Shown here one piece after another: positions 47,225-61,000 of a DNA stretch of 64,000 nucleotides. This DNA is from Schistocephalus solidus (Eukaryota > Platyhelminthes > Cestoda > Diphyllobothriidea > Diphyllobothriidae): positions 1 to 64,000 of the forward strand of contig WEDG01009108.1 in the NCBI GenBank assembly GCA_017591395.1, in the 5' to 3' direction. The notes under the pieces are model-generated. The model was not told where the DNA came from. It saw nothing but the letters and a program-made list of their open reading frames with translations, and ran no database searches. Position numbers and translations under genes: made by a program. How positions within the stretch are numbered: the stretch's first letter is position 1; each line of letters starts with the position of its first letter.

Positions 47225-48940
47225 TTCAGTAATTCAGTATATATAAGGGAGATAGGCAGAGACTTTGAAAACACTATTTACAGATAGACGCTAGTAAAAT
47301 ATGCAAATGTTACATGGCGATAGCAGTTTTAGTATATCGGTCATTGCTGTCGACTAAATATATGTCAATCAAATAAAAATTCATCAAGTATTTTTTTAAA
47401 ATTTCAACGCTTTCAGCCTGAACAACCGAAGTTGACAGTTTGCTCCATTCTTCAATCACCCGTTGGGAAAAGAAGTTGGCCCGCACATCAAGTTTGGCGT
47501 GGTTTTTCTTCAGTTTGTATCGGTGACCACGGAGACTTGTCATGGTTGTCAATGCAAAAATGTCGGCCATCTGAAGTGCACAATCAACTCCACTGACCAG
47601 TTTCAAGCCTAAGATGAAATCCCTTCTGTATTGCCTATAAGAAAGAGGTTATCCAACCACCTTTATAGACAAGAGGTATGTTGGCTAGCTTCCAGTCGGT
47701 AGGTAGAGCCCCACCTCCATCGGAATGTCAAAGGTTTTGGGAAGTGGAAAAGCCAGTTTGTTGGCGAGTTCATTCAGAACTTTTGCAGATATGCCATCCA
47801 GTCGAGGTGCTGCATTGGCCTGTAGCTCTTCCGGAGTTTCCCTTACTGTGGCTGTTGTGAACGACACCGAGCTTATTGTACTTGTATGTGTGACAATGAT
47901 TTGGTGTTCTTTCTCGTCAATAAGTGGCTCCTCGGTGTACACGGATATAAAAAAACTGGATACGAGGTTGGTCTTACCAGTTATCTTGTTACCCTGATAG
48001 TCTTTTAGGCAAAGAATGGAGCCCCAATATCGTTTTGCCTTATTCACGTAAGTTTCTTGGCATGGCTTTGACTATTTCTAACTCAAAGGCTGATCGTTCT
48101 TTCCTTAGAAGATTTTGACACTGATTTTACTGTTTGTTAAAAGCGGGAAAGTGTTCCGGTTGTTGATATCTGGCATTTGTTCTCCACAGTGTCCTTTTAT
48201 TCTTGAGATTCCTTTTCATTTCCGATTCACATATTCGAGTCGGGAAACGTGCGATCACATTTTAAGCGGAGAGTAGCTATCCACGAGTACTAAATCAAGT
48301 TTCACAGGAAGTACCAGGCAGCGTTTCGGTCAAATACGTGCGCAGGGCTTAAGTCTTTCTCATTCGGCAGATCTTAATTTTGGCCTGATCCCATTTCCAT
48401 ATATTTCTCTCACTTTCTGTCAGAATTTTGAGTAAATAAAAATAAATTTACTCCCAAGCAAGAATGCAATTATCACTTAGGCCAAGGTGCGTGTGATAAC
48501 TTAACCCAAAGATGCAGTTGTCATCCCACTAATGATTCATTCCAAACAGTTTGACTTCTGCCCAGTTGGGAACCTCGTGTCAATTGTGACGTGTTGCGTA
48601 AGGATGTCATAATTAATTTCTGTTCGAATGAGTTTTCATCTCGAGAGCAGGGCATCGATTCCTAATCGATTTCAGGAAAGTTAAAAGGTCTTAGTACTTA
48701 CACGTGTTTGCTACTGCAGATTTGCTTAACCTCTGTGCTGAGTGCTTCCTCCGTGCCGTCCGCTGTCCTGGGGTCTATATACCACGGTAGTATGGAGCTT
48801 CCGCTGGTTTGGTACGTTCAGTTTACAACAAATTATTTCGCAAAAAATGTTCCTATTTGGTGAGGACCCATCAGGGACGTAGTCAATGCCCCCTCGTATT
48901 TGTCTTTGAAAACACCGTACTATGTTAAATGTCATCAATT
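47225..48940 (-). mobile_element. CR1-like LINE with internal deletion of the RT core
   Basis: From right to left: EIICCKLNVPNQRKLHTTVV and VYRPQDSG (endonuclease, 48,800). Next is KRYWGSILCLKDYQGNKITG, then SFFISVYTEEP, PRLDGISAKVLNELANKLAF and DWKLANIPLVYKGG (RT N-terminus, 47,660). About 10 codons later the sequence jumps to LSYRQYRRDFILGLKLVSGV and DVRANFFSQRVIEEWS (ORF end). The catalytic RT core, about 250-300 codons in this family, is missing. The tail lies at 47,225-47,280. Confidence 0.82.
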
Positions 48941-51902
48941 ACCCATGTAAATGGCAATGATTATGTGCTATGGAGTGAGACAGCAAATACGTGCTGTGAA
49001 TATACTTTGCCGAAACACCCGTAGCTTCATCAGTAATATCTGGTTGAAATATGGTATCAGGACATCGTCAGTCGTAAAGGAGGGCATATTTGCATGCCTA
49101 AGTGCGTTACGGAACGCAAAGTTATTCTGACCCAGTTTCATTTAACAAGCATCCACAGACGTGGACATTGCGATATCCCGAGGCAGGGAATTCCTTGGTT
49201 CAACCACAGCATTGGAGGACAATAAGATACGTACACACTACACATAGTTGTAATGAATGCCCAAGCATGTTTGTTGTGGTTAACGACCCGATGAAACCGA
49301 ATATATACCTTAAGTGGCTCTATACATGTGCAAACTAGAATAGAAACCAATCAAATACACTGGATTTTGATTTATTTTTTGAATTCTGTCATTTGATAGA
49401 AACGAGGACGGGTTGAAACCTTTGGTTGGATTTTTATAGCCTGCATTGCAGGCGGGAAACACAATACTCAGCTTGATGACCCCAATGGGATGTCGAGTGC
49501 CGCAGATTCTCTCCTGCTAATTGGGATTAAACACGTGCGCTCAGATCTTGTATACAGTTCATATCGTGCACTCTGAACTGTTACCTTATCCTTTCGACTT
49601 TGAAAGCTCATGCGCTCCTGTCCGACTATATATTACTTAATAAGTGCAATTGCACGAGTTGATCGTTAGATACTCAGCATGAAGCAGCTATGATTGGTAT
49701 TGAGTGCCATTCTAAAAATGGTCCGTATGCAAAAGCGCAGCTGAAGAGTTCCGATAACCACGCTCAATAGGCTCCAGATGAGGGATGGTAAACACCGTCG
49801 CCGTTCTTAATAGCGTTATAGTCAACATCGGCTAGGATGAACTAGGTGGTCTCGTGTTTGTCTTCTCGAACAACACAAACGAAACCCCTAGTACTTAGGA
49901 CCTGTTAATGAAACATTTGATAATAAATTGACTATAATTCCCTAGCAGAGAACTTGGGTGCTGACGAAGATGTTGCAGCCGTCTTCATTGACATCAGTAA
50001 CTACAGAAAAAGTAAATTATGGTATGCTTTTGGAAAAGACATAGGATAAGATCTGGCTACCATCATTATCATAAATCCTAACTTATGGATCTTTAGGTAA
50101 ACAATTTCCGAATTAATTCGAATTAGATCTGTTTGATTCTCGAATTTATAAATAGAATTTCGCTCTAAATTTGCAAAATACAAACTTATTGCGAGTAATT
50201 ACAGGTTGGATTTTTAGCTTCATACAATTTTGAGAAAACGAAAGTATTAATCTTCCGACTGCTATGTGCATTTGGGGGCTGGGGGTTTGCTACGACTAAT
50301 TGACACTCGAGAAAATTAATGCTTTGTTACTCCGGACAGATTACAGAAAGAATGCTTAATCTTAGGCCCTTGAATCCGTCTTTTTTGCAGAGGAGTCATG
50401 ATGTTTTCTTAGAGGTAGCATAACTTGGAATTTCAGGTCTCAATACATAGCCTTTATACATGTTGGAATATTCAGCGACAGTGCCTTATTTTCATTAACG
50501 TTTCTGACTTAACCAATATCAGTTCTCCCGATCGCTGGATGTTGGTTTCAACTTAGAATATACGAACTATCAATATTTCCTGTGGTCTGATTACAAAGAA
50601 ACTAATTAATTTAAGTTGTATTTTTAATTTTAGTGTTTTTGAGTTACCTTCTGAAATTCCGAAACTGTCAAATCTGAACGCTTGACAGCTATAGGGAACA
50701 TTCATTTGGGTGCAACTGGTGTAGGAAAAGTTCACGAATATTAGGTTTTCTAAAATATTGGAATCCCCTTACTGCAAGTTTCGATTGTAGACTGTGTAGA
50801 ATACTGCTTGGCATCTGACTGCTGAAGATATGAAACATTTAGAAACTGAAAATGGAACCAGAATCAAGAAGTGAAATGTAAATTCAGTTGCTTTGCCAAG
50901 TGGAAACAGGAATACTCAACATTGCAGGCAATCTTAAATCTGTGCATGTCCACCAGCAACTGGAAAAGGAAATAAGAGGAAAGCAACGATTACTTTCATT
51001 GCACACATATATCACCGACACAAAAATGCCTATTATCGGATATTATGGGCGCCATTTTCCCGTGGAAATCATGGGGCTTAGAAAAGAGGCTTGCTTGTCC
51101 GTTGGGCGGGCGGGTTGAGTTCATTGCAAAGTCATGGACAATTGGGTGCTGTTGTTACTTTGTTCTTGGCTTATTCCATGATTTGGTCGTCCACTACGCA
51201 ACTACTACGTATGCAACTTGTAGTGAGGATAATCAAGGTAACGATTACAGGTTAGTCGACCACTCCGCTAAGAAGTAGAAAACAGCAAAACAGATATAAG
51301 TTATTCGCTGGAGATCTTAACAGAACATAATCTGCTCACTAACAGTTGACTGCCTGGCATAGATGCAGTCCGCTCGCACTGCAGATAACTGCTAAACTAT
51401 GTAATGCGCAGGAGCTTAAATCGTTATGAGGTTTTTAGGACAAGGGCAATGCGCAATGTAGAGTTCTGGACTGATCTTCGTCGAGGATAACACCACAGCT
51501 CAATAACAGAGATGAAACCGAACAAAAGTTAATAAAATAATACAAAATATTGTTCTGAATCATTCTGGAATGCGCCTTATCCTTTAGCACCACCATGTGA
51601 GCAGTGCTTTGCCAGTACCATACTAACAGGCAGCGTTGTGTCAAAACTTTCAATCGAATCAGTACCCAATTTAATCTCGCTGCGGCGTATGGATGTTATC
51701 ACGCCCTCTATTATTATTACTTTCAATAAAGTTTACTTTTATACAGGAAGAATCAATTTCAAACAGGGAGGTCGCGTATGAACGCTCCAAGGTAATCATA
51801 ACAGTCTCTGGTAGGTCTTTACTGCATTTAGGCTTCAGAATCAATGCCACCAAATCGACTTGTAAGATTTAAATAACCCTACATTAGGTTGACTTTACTC
51901 AG
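48941..51902. other. No gene recognised
   Basis: About 3 kb without recognisable exons, RNA genes or repeats shared with the rest of the window. If the zinc-finger gene has earlier exons they could lie here, but no finger-like C-x2-C pattern was seen. Confidence 0.35.
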
Positions 51903-52017
51903 CGTCTGCGTCGGCGACTGTATGCTCAGCAAGACTCTGAACCGAGTGGAAGTGACTGGGCGAGCAGCGGGGATGAGTGGCAACCCTCACCTTCTCCTAC
52001 ATCGTTATCTTCATCAG
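51903..52017 (+). CDS. Possible upstream exon of the zinc-finger gene (Ser/Pro-rich)
   Basis: Follows acceptor TTTACTCAG and ends at TCAG|GTGAGG in phase 1, the phase needed by the first finger exon. It encodes RLRRRLYAQQDSEPSGSDWA followed by an acidic and Ser/Pro-rich stretch (SSGDEWQPSPSPTSL). The frame stays open to a TGA at 52,209-52,211, so it could instead be a terminal exon of something else. Confidence 0.4.
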
Positions 52018-55000
52018 GTGAGGTGAACAATGAAATGCTGCCACCAACAGTCCCCTCAAGTTATCCAACAGGGGATTTGAACGCAGTAACATGCTTATCT
52101 ATTCCCACTAAAGCTTCTGATCCAACAACTCCTATGGACGCAAACACTTCCGGTTCGTCCTTGTATTATCACTCCCTATCCTCACACAGGAAGGCAGTAT
52201 TCCGACGGTGAGGTAAAAGAACCTTCTTGTAAGGAACCTGCAATCCATTTAGGAGGCGATCGCAGTTTGCGTGAGTGTTGTTTTCTTCTTCTGTCTACCT
52301 CACTGATGTTTTTATTTTGGTCTTTTCGCTCTCTCATCCGTCTTTCTTTGTCGTGCGGTGGAGTACAAAAGCGTCCGGCGGTACATGCGCAATCTTTTAA
52401 TGAGAAGCTGTTTGAGATGGCCTTACCGAGGCCCATTTTCTGGAAGTCAGGACGGTTATGTTCTCTTTGGCCTACACAAGGTGTGAATTACGATGTAAAC
52501 GACTTAATCGATAGAGGAGTCTGTAAAATAAGGAGTACTTTGAAACCTAACTTTATACAAACTCGAGAATTACGTGTGATGCCTCGTATCAAATACTTAT
52601 TTAACGGAACGTACTTTCTCGTTCATGGCACAACTGTGATCATGCCAGCCTTGGGGATGCCGGTAATTTTCATACGATATTTCGCGTACTAGGTCCTGGT
52701 CTTCCGCTCTCTGGTAGCACTGTCGCTGCTGTTCCACAACTGCTCATTTTTCATACCCAGAGGCCTGGTTTATTTAATAGCTGGTCTTCTCTGAAGATCG
52801 TTCCATCATATCTCATCTGTGGACGTGCTGGGCTAAGAATTGAACACGTCTTCCCGGAGCGTCCCTTTCTGTATCGTGTCTGCACAGCGAAGGACCCCGA
52901 TTAAGAGGGATGCGACTTACTTTCACTTGTTACGGCTGCGATCATGCCTGATCTAGCCGGCCTCGATGATGTTACGTATTGTACCTCTCCCTGCCTGACG
53001 ATTCGCGGCAGCAGACCGCTATAGCTCAATCCATTCTTTTCTCCAGCGACGGATGCCGAATACTTAAGGCCCAAGCATCGCCGCCATGTCTTGCCGAACC
53101 GTGTCGAGGCAGGTTTTTTTGTTAACCTCCTCTTCGACGCCTCCAAGTGAGCAACGGCATCAAATCGAGAGCAGTAAAACTCAGCTCATGAGGTGGGCGA
53201 CGGAGAACGTGCCTAAACCACCTCAGTCGTCTTTCTTTGATGGCCTGAGATATCTTGGCGATATTGTCGCAGCGAGTGTGGACTGCCTCGTTTGAGAAGT
53301 AGTCGGCGTTCTTCACTCGAAGGATGGTCCTCAGGCAACAATGGCCAAATACCTCAAGTCTTCGCTGATCTTCTACGCCCGGCTTTCACAACCGTCGTGG
53401 AGGACCGACCGGAAAAATGCATGGTACACGCGAAAAATGTCTGATTACAAATGAGACCTGTCGGTGGTGTTTAGGTTTTGTCCGAAGGTGGTGCCCAATC
53501 CGTTCGCAGTTGTTTGGTTCCGAGTTGTTTCCAACACTTAGTAGATTTCTCCTACTTTCAAGAAAAAAGGTTTGAACAGCCTCGCCGCGTAAACTACTCT
53601 TCACCTAGAGAAAGCTGCTTTTGAACGCTGCCCGGGGAGGGCTGTGCGAGCTGTTCTAGGTCTCTGAGCTTTTGAATAGACCGGGAGTCTATCACTCCTC
53701 ATACAGCATCTGGAAGCCTCGGTTACTGCGACACCTTTGTATGTGACCAATCACCTTAGAGTAAACAATTTTTTGAGAGTGAGAGGAGAACGCTTTATTT
53801 TTAAAGACATTCAAAATTTTCAGCAAAAAATGTGAGGATTAAACTTTTCGTGCACCTTAGCTGTGCACGACCATATTGATCATGCGTTATTGCAAGTCGT
53901 GTAGCTATGAAGGTTCGGGGATTTTTGGCGGAAAACGATCGTTCATCTGTCGATATTCTGTGATATACGTAGATGGGATCTGTTGCAGACCTTACTTCAG
54001 ACTGGAGTCCCATTGTCTCGGTCCAATCAACCGGATCAGGAGTTTTTCCGGAAGCCTTAAACCCCCCGGAAAGCTGGTGACAGGGATTCCAGCTCTTATG
54101 CACCTACCCATGCACCCATGCTGTCTTCAATTTTTCCGAAGTTAACAGTTGGGACATCATTTGGCATTACTTGTCGTCGCTGCCAATTTTGGGCTTTCAG
54201 TCACCTCTCATCTTTCTAGACTACTTCTACCTGATATTGTTCATCGTGAGCCTTATCTATCAGTAAATCCTCCGATCGTCTCTAAGGCTTGCGATTTACA
54301 TGGTACTTAGTGTCGCCACTTGGTCCTCACCTGCAATTACGGTCTTGACTTCCGTTCAGTGAGAGTGACTGAACAGTTCTCCTATGTATGTGGTTCCAAT
54401 ATGGGCCTTTTCTCCTATTTTGTTGCTCTTGTCTGGTCTACATTTGCATAGGATTGCTGACTAAGTAGTTGTGCGCGAGGTTTGATTGCAGAGTTCTGCA
54501 TCCTGGCCAAGGTAAGGGTCCTATCTGGAAATCTGTCATCTATAATTTTTGCCGTATGAAATGTATGTAGGCTGCTTGCATTGTCAGCACACAACTTTGT
54601 TTTGCCGAACAGATATATGAGGCCGCTGAGGGGTACCTGAAACGGAATTCTTAAAAGGGCTCAATAATCACTGTTCCTCACATCCAAAGCCGATGGCTGC
54701 TTTCACTAATAAGACTTGACGTAATAATGGAATATAGCTCCTGCAGATGGTGTTCTCTTTATCAATTGGCCGTTTCTGAATGTTCTCGAATATGATACAC
54801 GCCTTGCAAAATGTCCTTCTGCCCGCCGAGCGGACTCGTTTGGTACCCAAAAGCGCCCTACGGATATTTCTGTAATTCAGTTTTGTCACTTCCTGCGACT
54901 ATGGAGTGAACGAGTAAGTAAGCAAGCTAAAAAAGCAGTCCATTCTTTTGTCAGTTCACGTTTCTTTGCTTTTCAGCACTGCGAGAGTATACCTGTGAGT

Positions 55001-58000
55001 TCTGTGGCAAGGCTTTTGTAAAGATCGGACGGCTGAACGAACATGTCAATGGTGTCCACAAAAGTACGTGCCCTTTTCCTAGTCGTTCAATGACTGTTCT
55101 CTGTTTTTCATCTACTGAAGCGTTCGTAATGTGTTGACAGCCCGGGCTCCTTTTTTTCTGCACATTTCCTTAAAAGCCACCAGGGCTTGCACGGCCTCTA
55201 GAAATGCCTTTTGCTCGGGCGCCGATAGTAGTAGGACTGTCCAGGGTCAGTGTTAGGCTTAAGCCAGGATTGATGAAAAGGTTACTTAGAGGGTTACGGT
55301 TAGTGTTGTCTACGATTCGGTATCCCAGAGTAACGCGTACGTAAACTCGAAATGCAAACCACAATTGGGTTTAGTACGCGTTACTTTGGGATACCGTATT
55401 GTCGACAACAGTACTCAATGGTAGATACCCGCAGCCAAAACAAAGGTGTCGGCCAAATACAACGCCTTTCTCTAGATGACAATAAACGAAATGTGTGTTC
55501 GCTAGCGTATGTAAGAACATGGCAAAAATATGAGTGACCCGAAATTTCAAGGTTAAAGTCAATAAGAATAAACAAAGAAGTTCAGCTCAAATGAACAGGG
55601 GAAGAACAGAGAAGGTAGGGAACAACGTGCAAATAGGTCAGATAGAATTTGACAGGAGATAGACGTGGAGAATTTTCAAACTTGTTCGGCAGAAGATAAC
55701 AGTTAGCCTTAGCGTTAGGCTTGGCGTTGGGCTCACAACTAGGGTTAACTCAAAAGCAAGCCTAGGGTAAGTCTTATGTTTCGGGTTAGGTTTGAGGTTC
55801 GTGTTAGGGTTACGCTCAGCTTTACGTAAAGGGTTAGTGCCACGGCTAGGGTTAGGGTTCAATTAAGGACTAACGCTAAGCTCACGGTTAGGTTTAACGT
55901 TGGTACTTGGGGTAAACATGGGACTTAGGGCCTGGGTGAGGGTTGCGACTTGATGTAGAGCTATTTCGGTACCACCAATTCGAAGATTTATCTAACTGGC
56001 AGATTAACAATGCCCACACGGGCTCGTTGTCTTGCTGGTTTAGATGGGGAATGTGGACATTCCTTGATGAACGCTTTCTGATCATTAATGGAAGTCATCC
56101 TGCCTCTCCTATTACTAGCCCCTGAACGGCTGTTGGCGGGGCTCGAGAATGAGCCCCAAGGCAGAGCAGGACGAGTGAGTTCTGTGAGCGTTCATCAACT
56201 AATGTCCATACTCTCGATCTAAACCGGCAAGACAACGAGCCCGTGGCTTTAGATTTCTGATAAAGAAACCGTGGGTTTGAATCTCGAGTGGGGCACTACA
56301 AAGGGTTGAGTATAACTGGCTGATGACGGCTTATGCGCCAGACATGGCCATTCCAGTCTCCCATGTCTTTTTCGGCATTGTTACTCTGCCTCTACTACTA
56401 CTGGCCGCTGTGTGGCTGCTGGCAGGGTTCGAAAATGAGCCCCAAGACAGAACTGGATGAATGAGTTCCGTTAACGATCGGTGATCGTTCATCAACGACC
56501 TTATCTAACTTGAGGCAATTCTACCAGCTGCATTTGTGCCTCGCCTAGTTAACAGTTCCAAGCCCATCGTCAGAACCGTGGTACTTGAAAATCCTCTGCT
56601 CAACTTTCAGCAGTCGAAATTTCTCATAGTCCTATGTTGGAGCTGGTTCCTGTCAGTCAACATCTCAGGGCCGTGCTCATGGTTGTAATAAACGTGTTTC
56701 TCCAGGTAGAATACCAGTTGTATTTTTCTTTAAAATGATCAGGCAACGGTGCATAAACCCAAACTTTGTATAACAGACACTTAGTGCCGCAGAGTCATAA
56801 AACCTTACCAGAGACCGAGTCTCCACTGCCGCCGTGTCCTACAACCGCTGCTTAATCATGCTCCCTCTGGTATTGCTCCTGTGTACTGTATGGCATGGCT
56901 GCCGGCTACTTGACCTACCTTCTAAGGTATCAGGCCTTATCCACCTGGCGTGCGACGCTTGAGGCAGCCCGTTCTGCGTCTGCTGAGATGGCACTGGCAG
57001 ACCTCTTGCGTTTTTGCTGCAGACAGTTGTACTCGACAAGTTACCTAGTAGACTATTTACACTACCTTAGGTACTCAACTGACTGCTTCTTTTGTTTTTA
57101 TTTGCTCCAGAACTGCGACGGTTCCGATGCGAACTTTGTAGTAAAACCTTCGCGAAGAGGTCTCACATGAACAGTCATATCGACAGTGTGCACAACAGTA
57201 TGTCTCCCATTTTTTTCGGTCTATATGACTGCCTGTTTATCATTCTCCTGTGCACTGTTCTATTGTGGTCCTCATATTTAAACAAAAAGAAAGCTATTCC
57301 AGAAACGCAACGCCTCTCAAAGTTTCTAGAAGGAGTTATTTTGTTGAGAAAGACGTCGGTGGGTTTGATAAGGTAATCTCATATCTGCTGCGGACAGGAA
57401 GTGTATTTGTATCCACTGAGGTGATACTTCGCTTGTCGTAATCGAAGGTGGTTATCCTCATCAGATGCAGTTATTGTCGGGCCTTAGTTTTGGTTGGATG
57501 AATTTTTTGGCCATGGCTGCTGGATGACGGCTAACAAGCCATAAGTCGACACACCAATCAACCATGCCTTTGTCGGTATTTATTCAATATGTGTGGGGAC
57601 GTTTGACGGCCAGCGTTTTGATTTACTGGACGAGGATATAATCGAGGTTAACGTCCATCAAGTGGTACAGGTCTGAGCTCATTTCTTTATTCATTTGTGC
57701 TTTCATTTAAGCGTCCCTTGTCAGAGGTAAAAGCGGCAGCAAAACAAGCAACAGTTATAGGAGGTAGGAGCTAATCAAACGCCAATGTCCGGAAGTGACT
57801 GCAAAAACCTCTATATGCCGGCGCCTGATCGATATATCGATTGACTGAGTTCTCATCGGTGGCCCAGGTTTCATTAAAATCGCAGATTGTCTTGTGTTTT
57901 GAGGCCTGGACTTCCTATGCGGTATCAGTTAATCGATTTGCCGATCCGGTGCCGGCATACAGAGCTTCTCACAGTTACCCTTGGACTGCCCCTATACCCT

Positions 58001-61000
58001 CTCACTGTCACTTGTTTTCTTCCCTAAAAATGGACTCCAATAAGAAATCAAAAACTCAATGTGAATGAAGAAATGATGCTGGCGACCGAACAGCGTTCTT
58101 CTTTCATGCTTATACACACACCTGGAATGCGAACATTCGTCTCAGTTCGTGGTACAGGTCTATTGTGCCCAAGGCGAAAATAACACACCGCAAGGTTGAC
58201 TGATGCGACGTAGTCTGTCAGTTTTTACATGGAGTTCTTTGAATATGGCAATGCCCCTACAACGGACCACACGATAGATGCGTTGGGACTAACATGGGGA
58301 TCAAATCAGGACGGGGCAGGCGTTATTGGGGCTGCAATTCCATAAAAAATGTCAAACATGGGGGGGGGGTTTAGTGGCAGGCCTCGGCGCAGGTTCGCAC
58401 AACCCCAGCTACCTGCGCCCGATCCTGCCTCCGGTTTTCTTGACTTTCTCTTGACCTCGGAAGAGAGTGTGACAGATGCTGGGAATTTTTTACTGTCATT
58501 ATAAACTACTTTTTCGCTCAAATCGCTGTGCCCGCACTCACCCTATGGTAGGGAACACAGCGGACAACGACGATCCAACCGTATGCCTTGAACAGGGCTC
58601 GCGTAACTTCTCTCGACCGGAGTGTTTTAGCACTGCTCTTCGACTTAGTATCCGCGTTCCTCCTGTTTTTCGCTGGATACGAAAGTCTTTCCTGGTGTCA
58701 ACCCTGAATGTAAGCGTAAAGAAATTGCACCTTTCAGTCTGTGCTCTTTGCTATTGCGGTCTTTTCTAAAGCTTTCGTAAGGGTTATGATACGGCGAACG
58801 AAATATTGTGCGACCCTACTAACCCGGCAATTAATACTAACCCGAAACAGCCCAATGTATAGAGCTAGGGTTAGGTTGACCCATCCTTTTTCCCAGAGTT
58901 TGGTCGCATATTGCCTTCTTGCCCTACATTCTTTCAATACTATTAAGTGGAGAGGGTGGATTTATCTTAATGCTCCAAACAACACCCGATTTGTCATCCT
59001 TGTACTGTTGTAACTGTGCTTTCGTCCGTAAGTGTTTCTCTAGAAGGTGGCGCGGTACCCAAAATAAGTTGAAAACACAGACGTTCAGACAGCCCACACA
59101 AGAGGGGTCAGTTAGAATTTCATTGATGAGCTTGCACAGAAATGTAGCCTGCATTTTTTCTGCTTTCGACAACGCATTTCTTCCGGGTGGTGTTTCACGT
59201 TTTGGCCAACGCTGGTGTTATCCTGCTTTTATCATTGGTCTTTCCTGTGCACCCGTGCAAAGCTGCTGGCCTTGAACACCCTGAAGCCTTGCTACTTTAC
59301 ACCTCGCGATTGCCGAATACTGTATATCCACATGCCTACGCGTTATACGGTGCTCATACGCCTTTGGGAACAGTCGAGTTTATGAGGTCGCCACGCCGAC
59401 TTGTTTAGGTCTAGGCGGTAAATTGCCTCTCTTTCAACCCATTTAAAATTTTACCAAAAACATCAGTGAGAAATTCGTTTTGTGAAAATGTGCACTATTT
59501 TTTTGTCTTTCAGACATTCGAAGGTGGACCTGCGAGTTTTGTTGCAAGGGTTTTACCATGAAGGGATCCCTTAATAAGCACATCGACTGTATTCATAAGC
59601 GTAAGTTTCTTCCCTTCTACTTCTCACTTTTATGCCGTTTTCATTCCCTCCGGATATCTTTTTTCCTGCTATGCCTTCGCAGTGACTTCGCTTGAGAAGT
59701 TTAATATTCTCAATTTTCCTGTTTTTTTTAATGTCATCGGAAATTAATGCGAGAACTTGGAGTTAGCTCTTCGGAACAAAGCTTTTTGGGCTCACCCCCA
59801 AAGTAGATATGAGCATTTGAACTCCATGAGCCACTGTGAACTAACCGCATCTATACACAATCTGCCAAACAGACAGTCATTAGTGTCCAAATACTGAATG
59901 ACATGCAACTGCGACTGTACACTTACTTAAGAGGCAGAAGCTGCAATCACTGGAATAAGCAGTTTATTGGCCTGGCGTTTCGGTTTCTCCCTCGAAACTA
60001 TCGTCAGAGGCAGTCGCATATCACTGCCTGGCTACTGCGTCTCATAAATATTGCGCTCCTTGTGCCTCCAATACCCTTATCTGCGACTGTCTCTGATTAT
60101 GGGTACGAGTGAGGGTCCGAAACGTCAGGCCAATAAACGACCCAGCGATCGTATCTTCCCCTTCCTCGAATTCGCCTATTCGTTTTCGCGGATGATGGGT
60201 TCAAAAGAGAGAATCCGAAATGCCAGGCCAACAAACTGCTTTTTCCAGCGATCCTATCTGCTTCTTCTGAGCAACCTCCTGGAACTTGCCTATCCGCTTA
60301 TATCCGTACAGGCACTCTGTAAAGGCTCATATACTCCTGTTTTATCTATCTGGTGCCGCTGCATGACATTGCTCTGAGGGTTTTCGGCTCATCAGTGGGT
60401 CCCCCAGCGTTTCCCATATGTTTACTGATAGATACTCCAGTGTTGAAAGTTCAACCTTTAAATTGCATATGAAAGTAATACGTGAACTTGTCATTCAGAA
60501 TGATGCTTTATCGGCTTCCCCCGAAAATTTATATGAATATTGGTGCTGAAATTCATCAGTTACTACAGAATAACCATTCACGAGCTAACAACAGGCAGTC
60601 AGTAGAACGCAAATACTGAATAATTTACCACCCTGACAGCCTGGGTATTAGCTAAAATCTCAGGCGCGCGTTTTGTCGAACCCTTGTCGCTGCGAGGGTT
60701 TCGGTCTATCCGTGGGTCCGATATGTGATGCCTCCTAAACGGGCCACGTGGTAGATTCGTTGGACCAACACGGCGGCCACATTAGGGCACAGCAGGCGTT
60801 ATTTGGGTTGTGCTGCCGTAACAATTGCCGAACATGGGGAGGGGGTGTGGTGGCACGCCTAGGGGCAGCTTGGACTTAGGGGACCCAGCCGCGCCAGCCA
60901 CCTGCGTCCTCTCCCGCCTCCGGTCTTCTTGACTCTGTCTTGACACCGGGCTCAGGTGGGGGAGGAGGAGAGAGTGCGGTAGCGGCAGCGCAAGGCTACT

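Noticed and set aside
52267..52692. 141-codon open frame after the Ser/Pro-rich exon
   Set aside because: Hydrophobic start but no domain, no supported splice link, and typical intronic composition.
56303..56345. Hammerhead ribozyme at CTGATGA in the tRNA-like repeat
   Set aside because: Stem II would have only three pairs with a mismatch, GAAA is AGAC here, and the homologous copy at 43,395 reads CTAATAA. No coherent stem I or III is visible.
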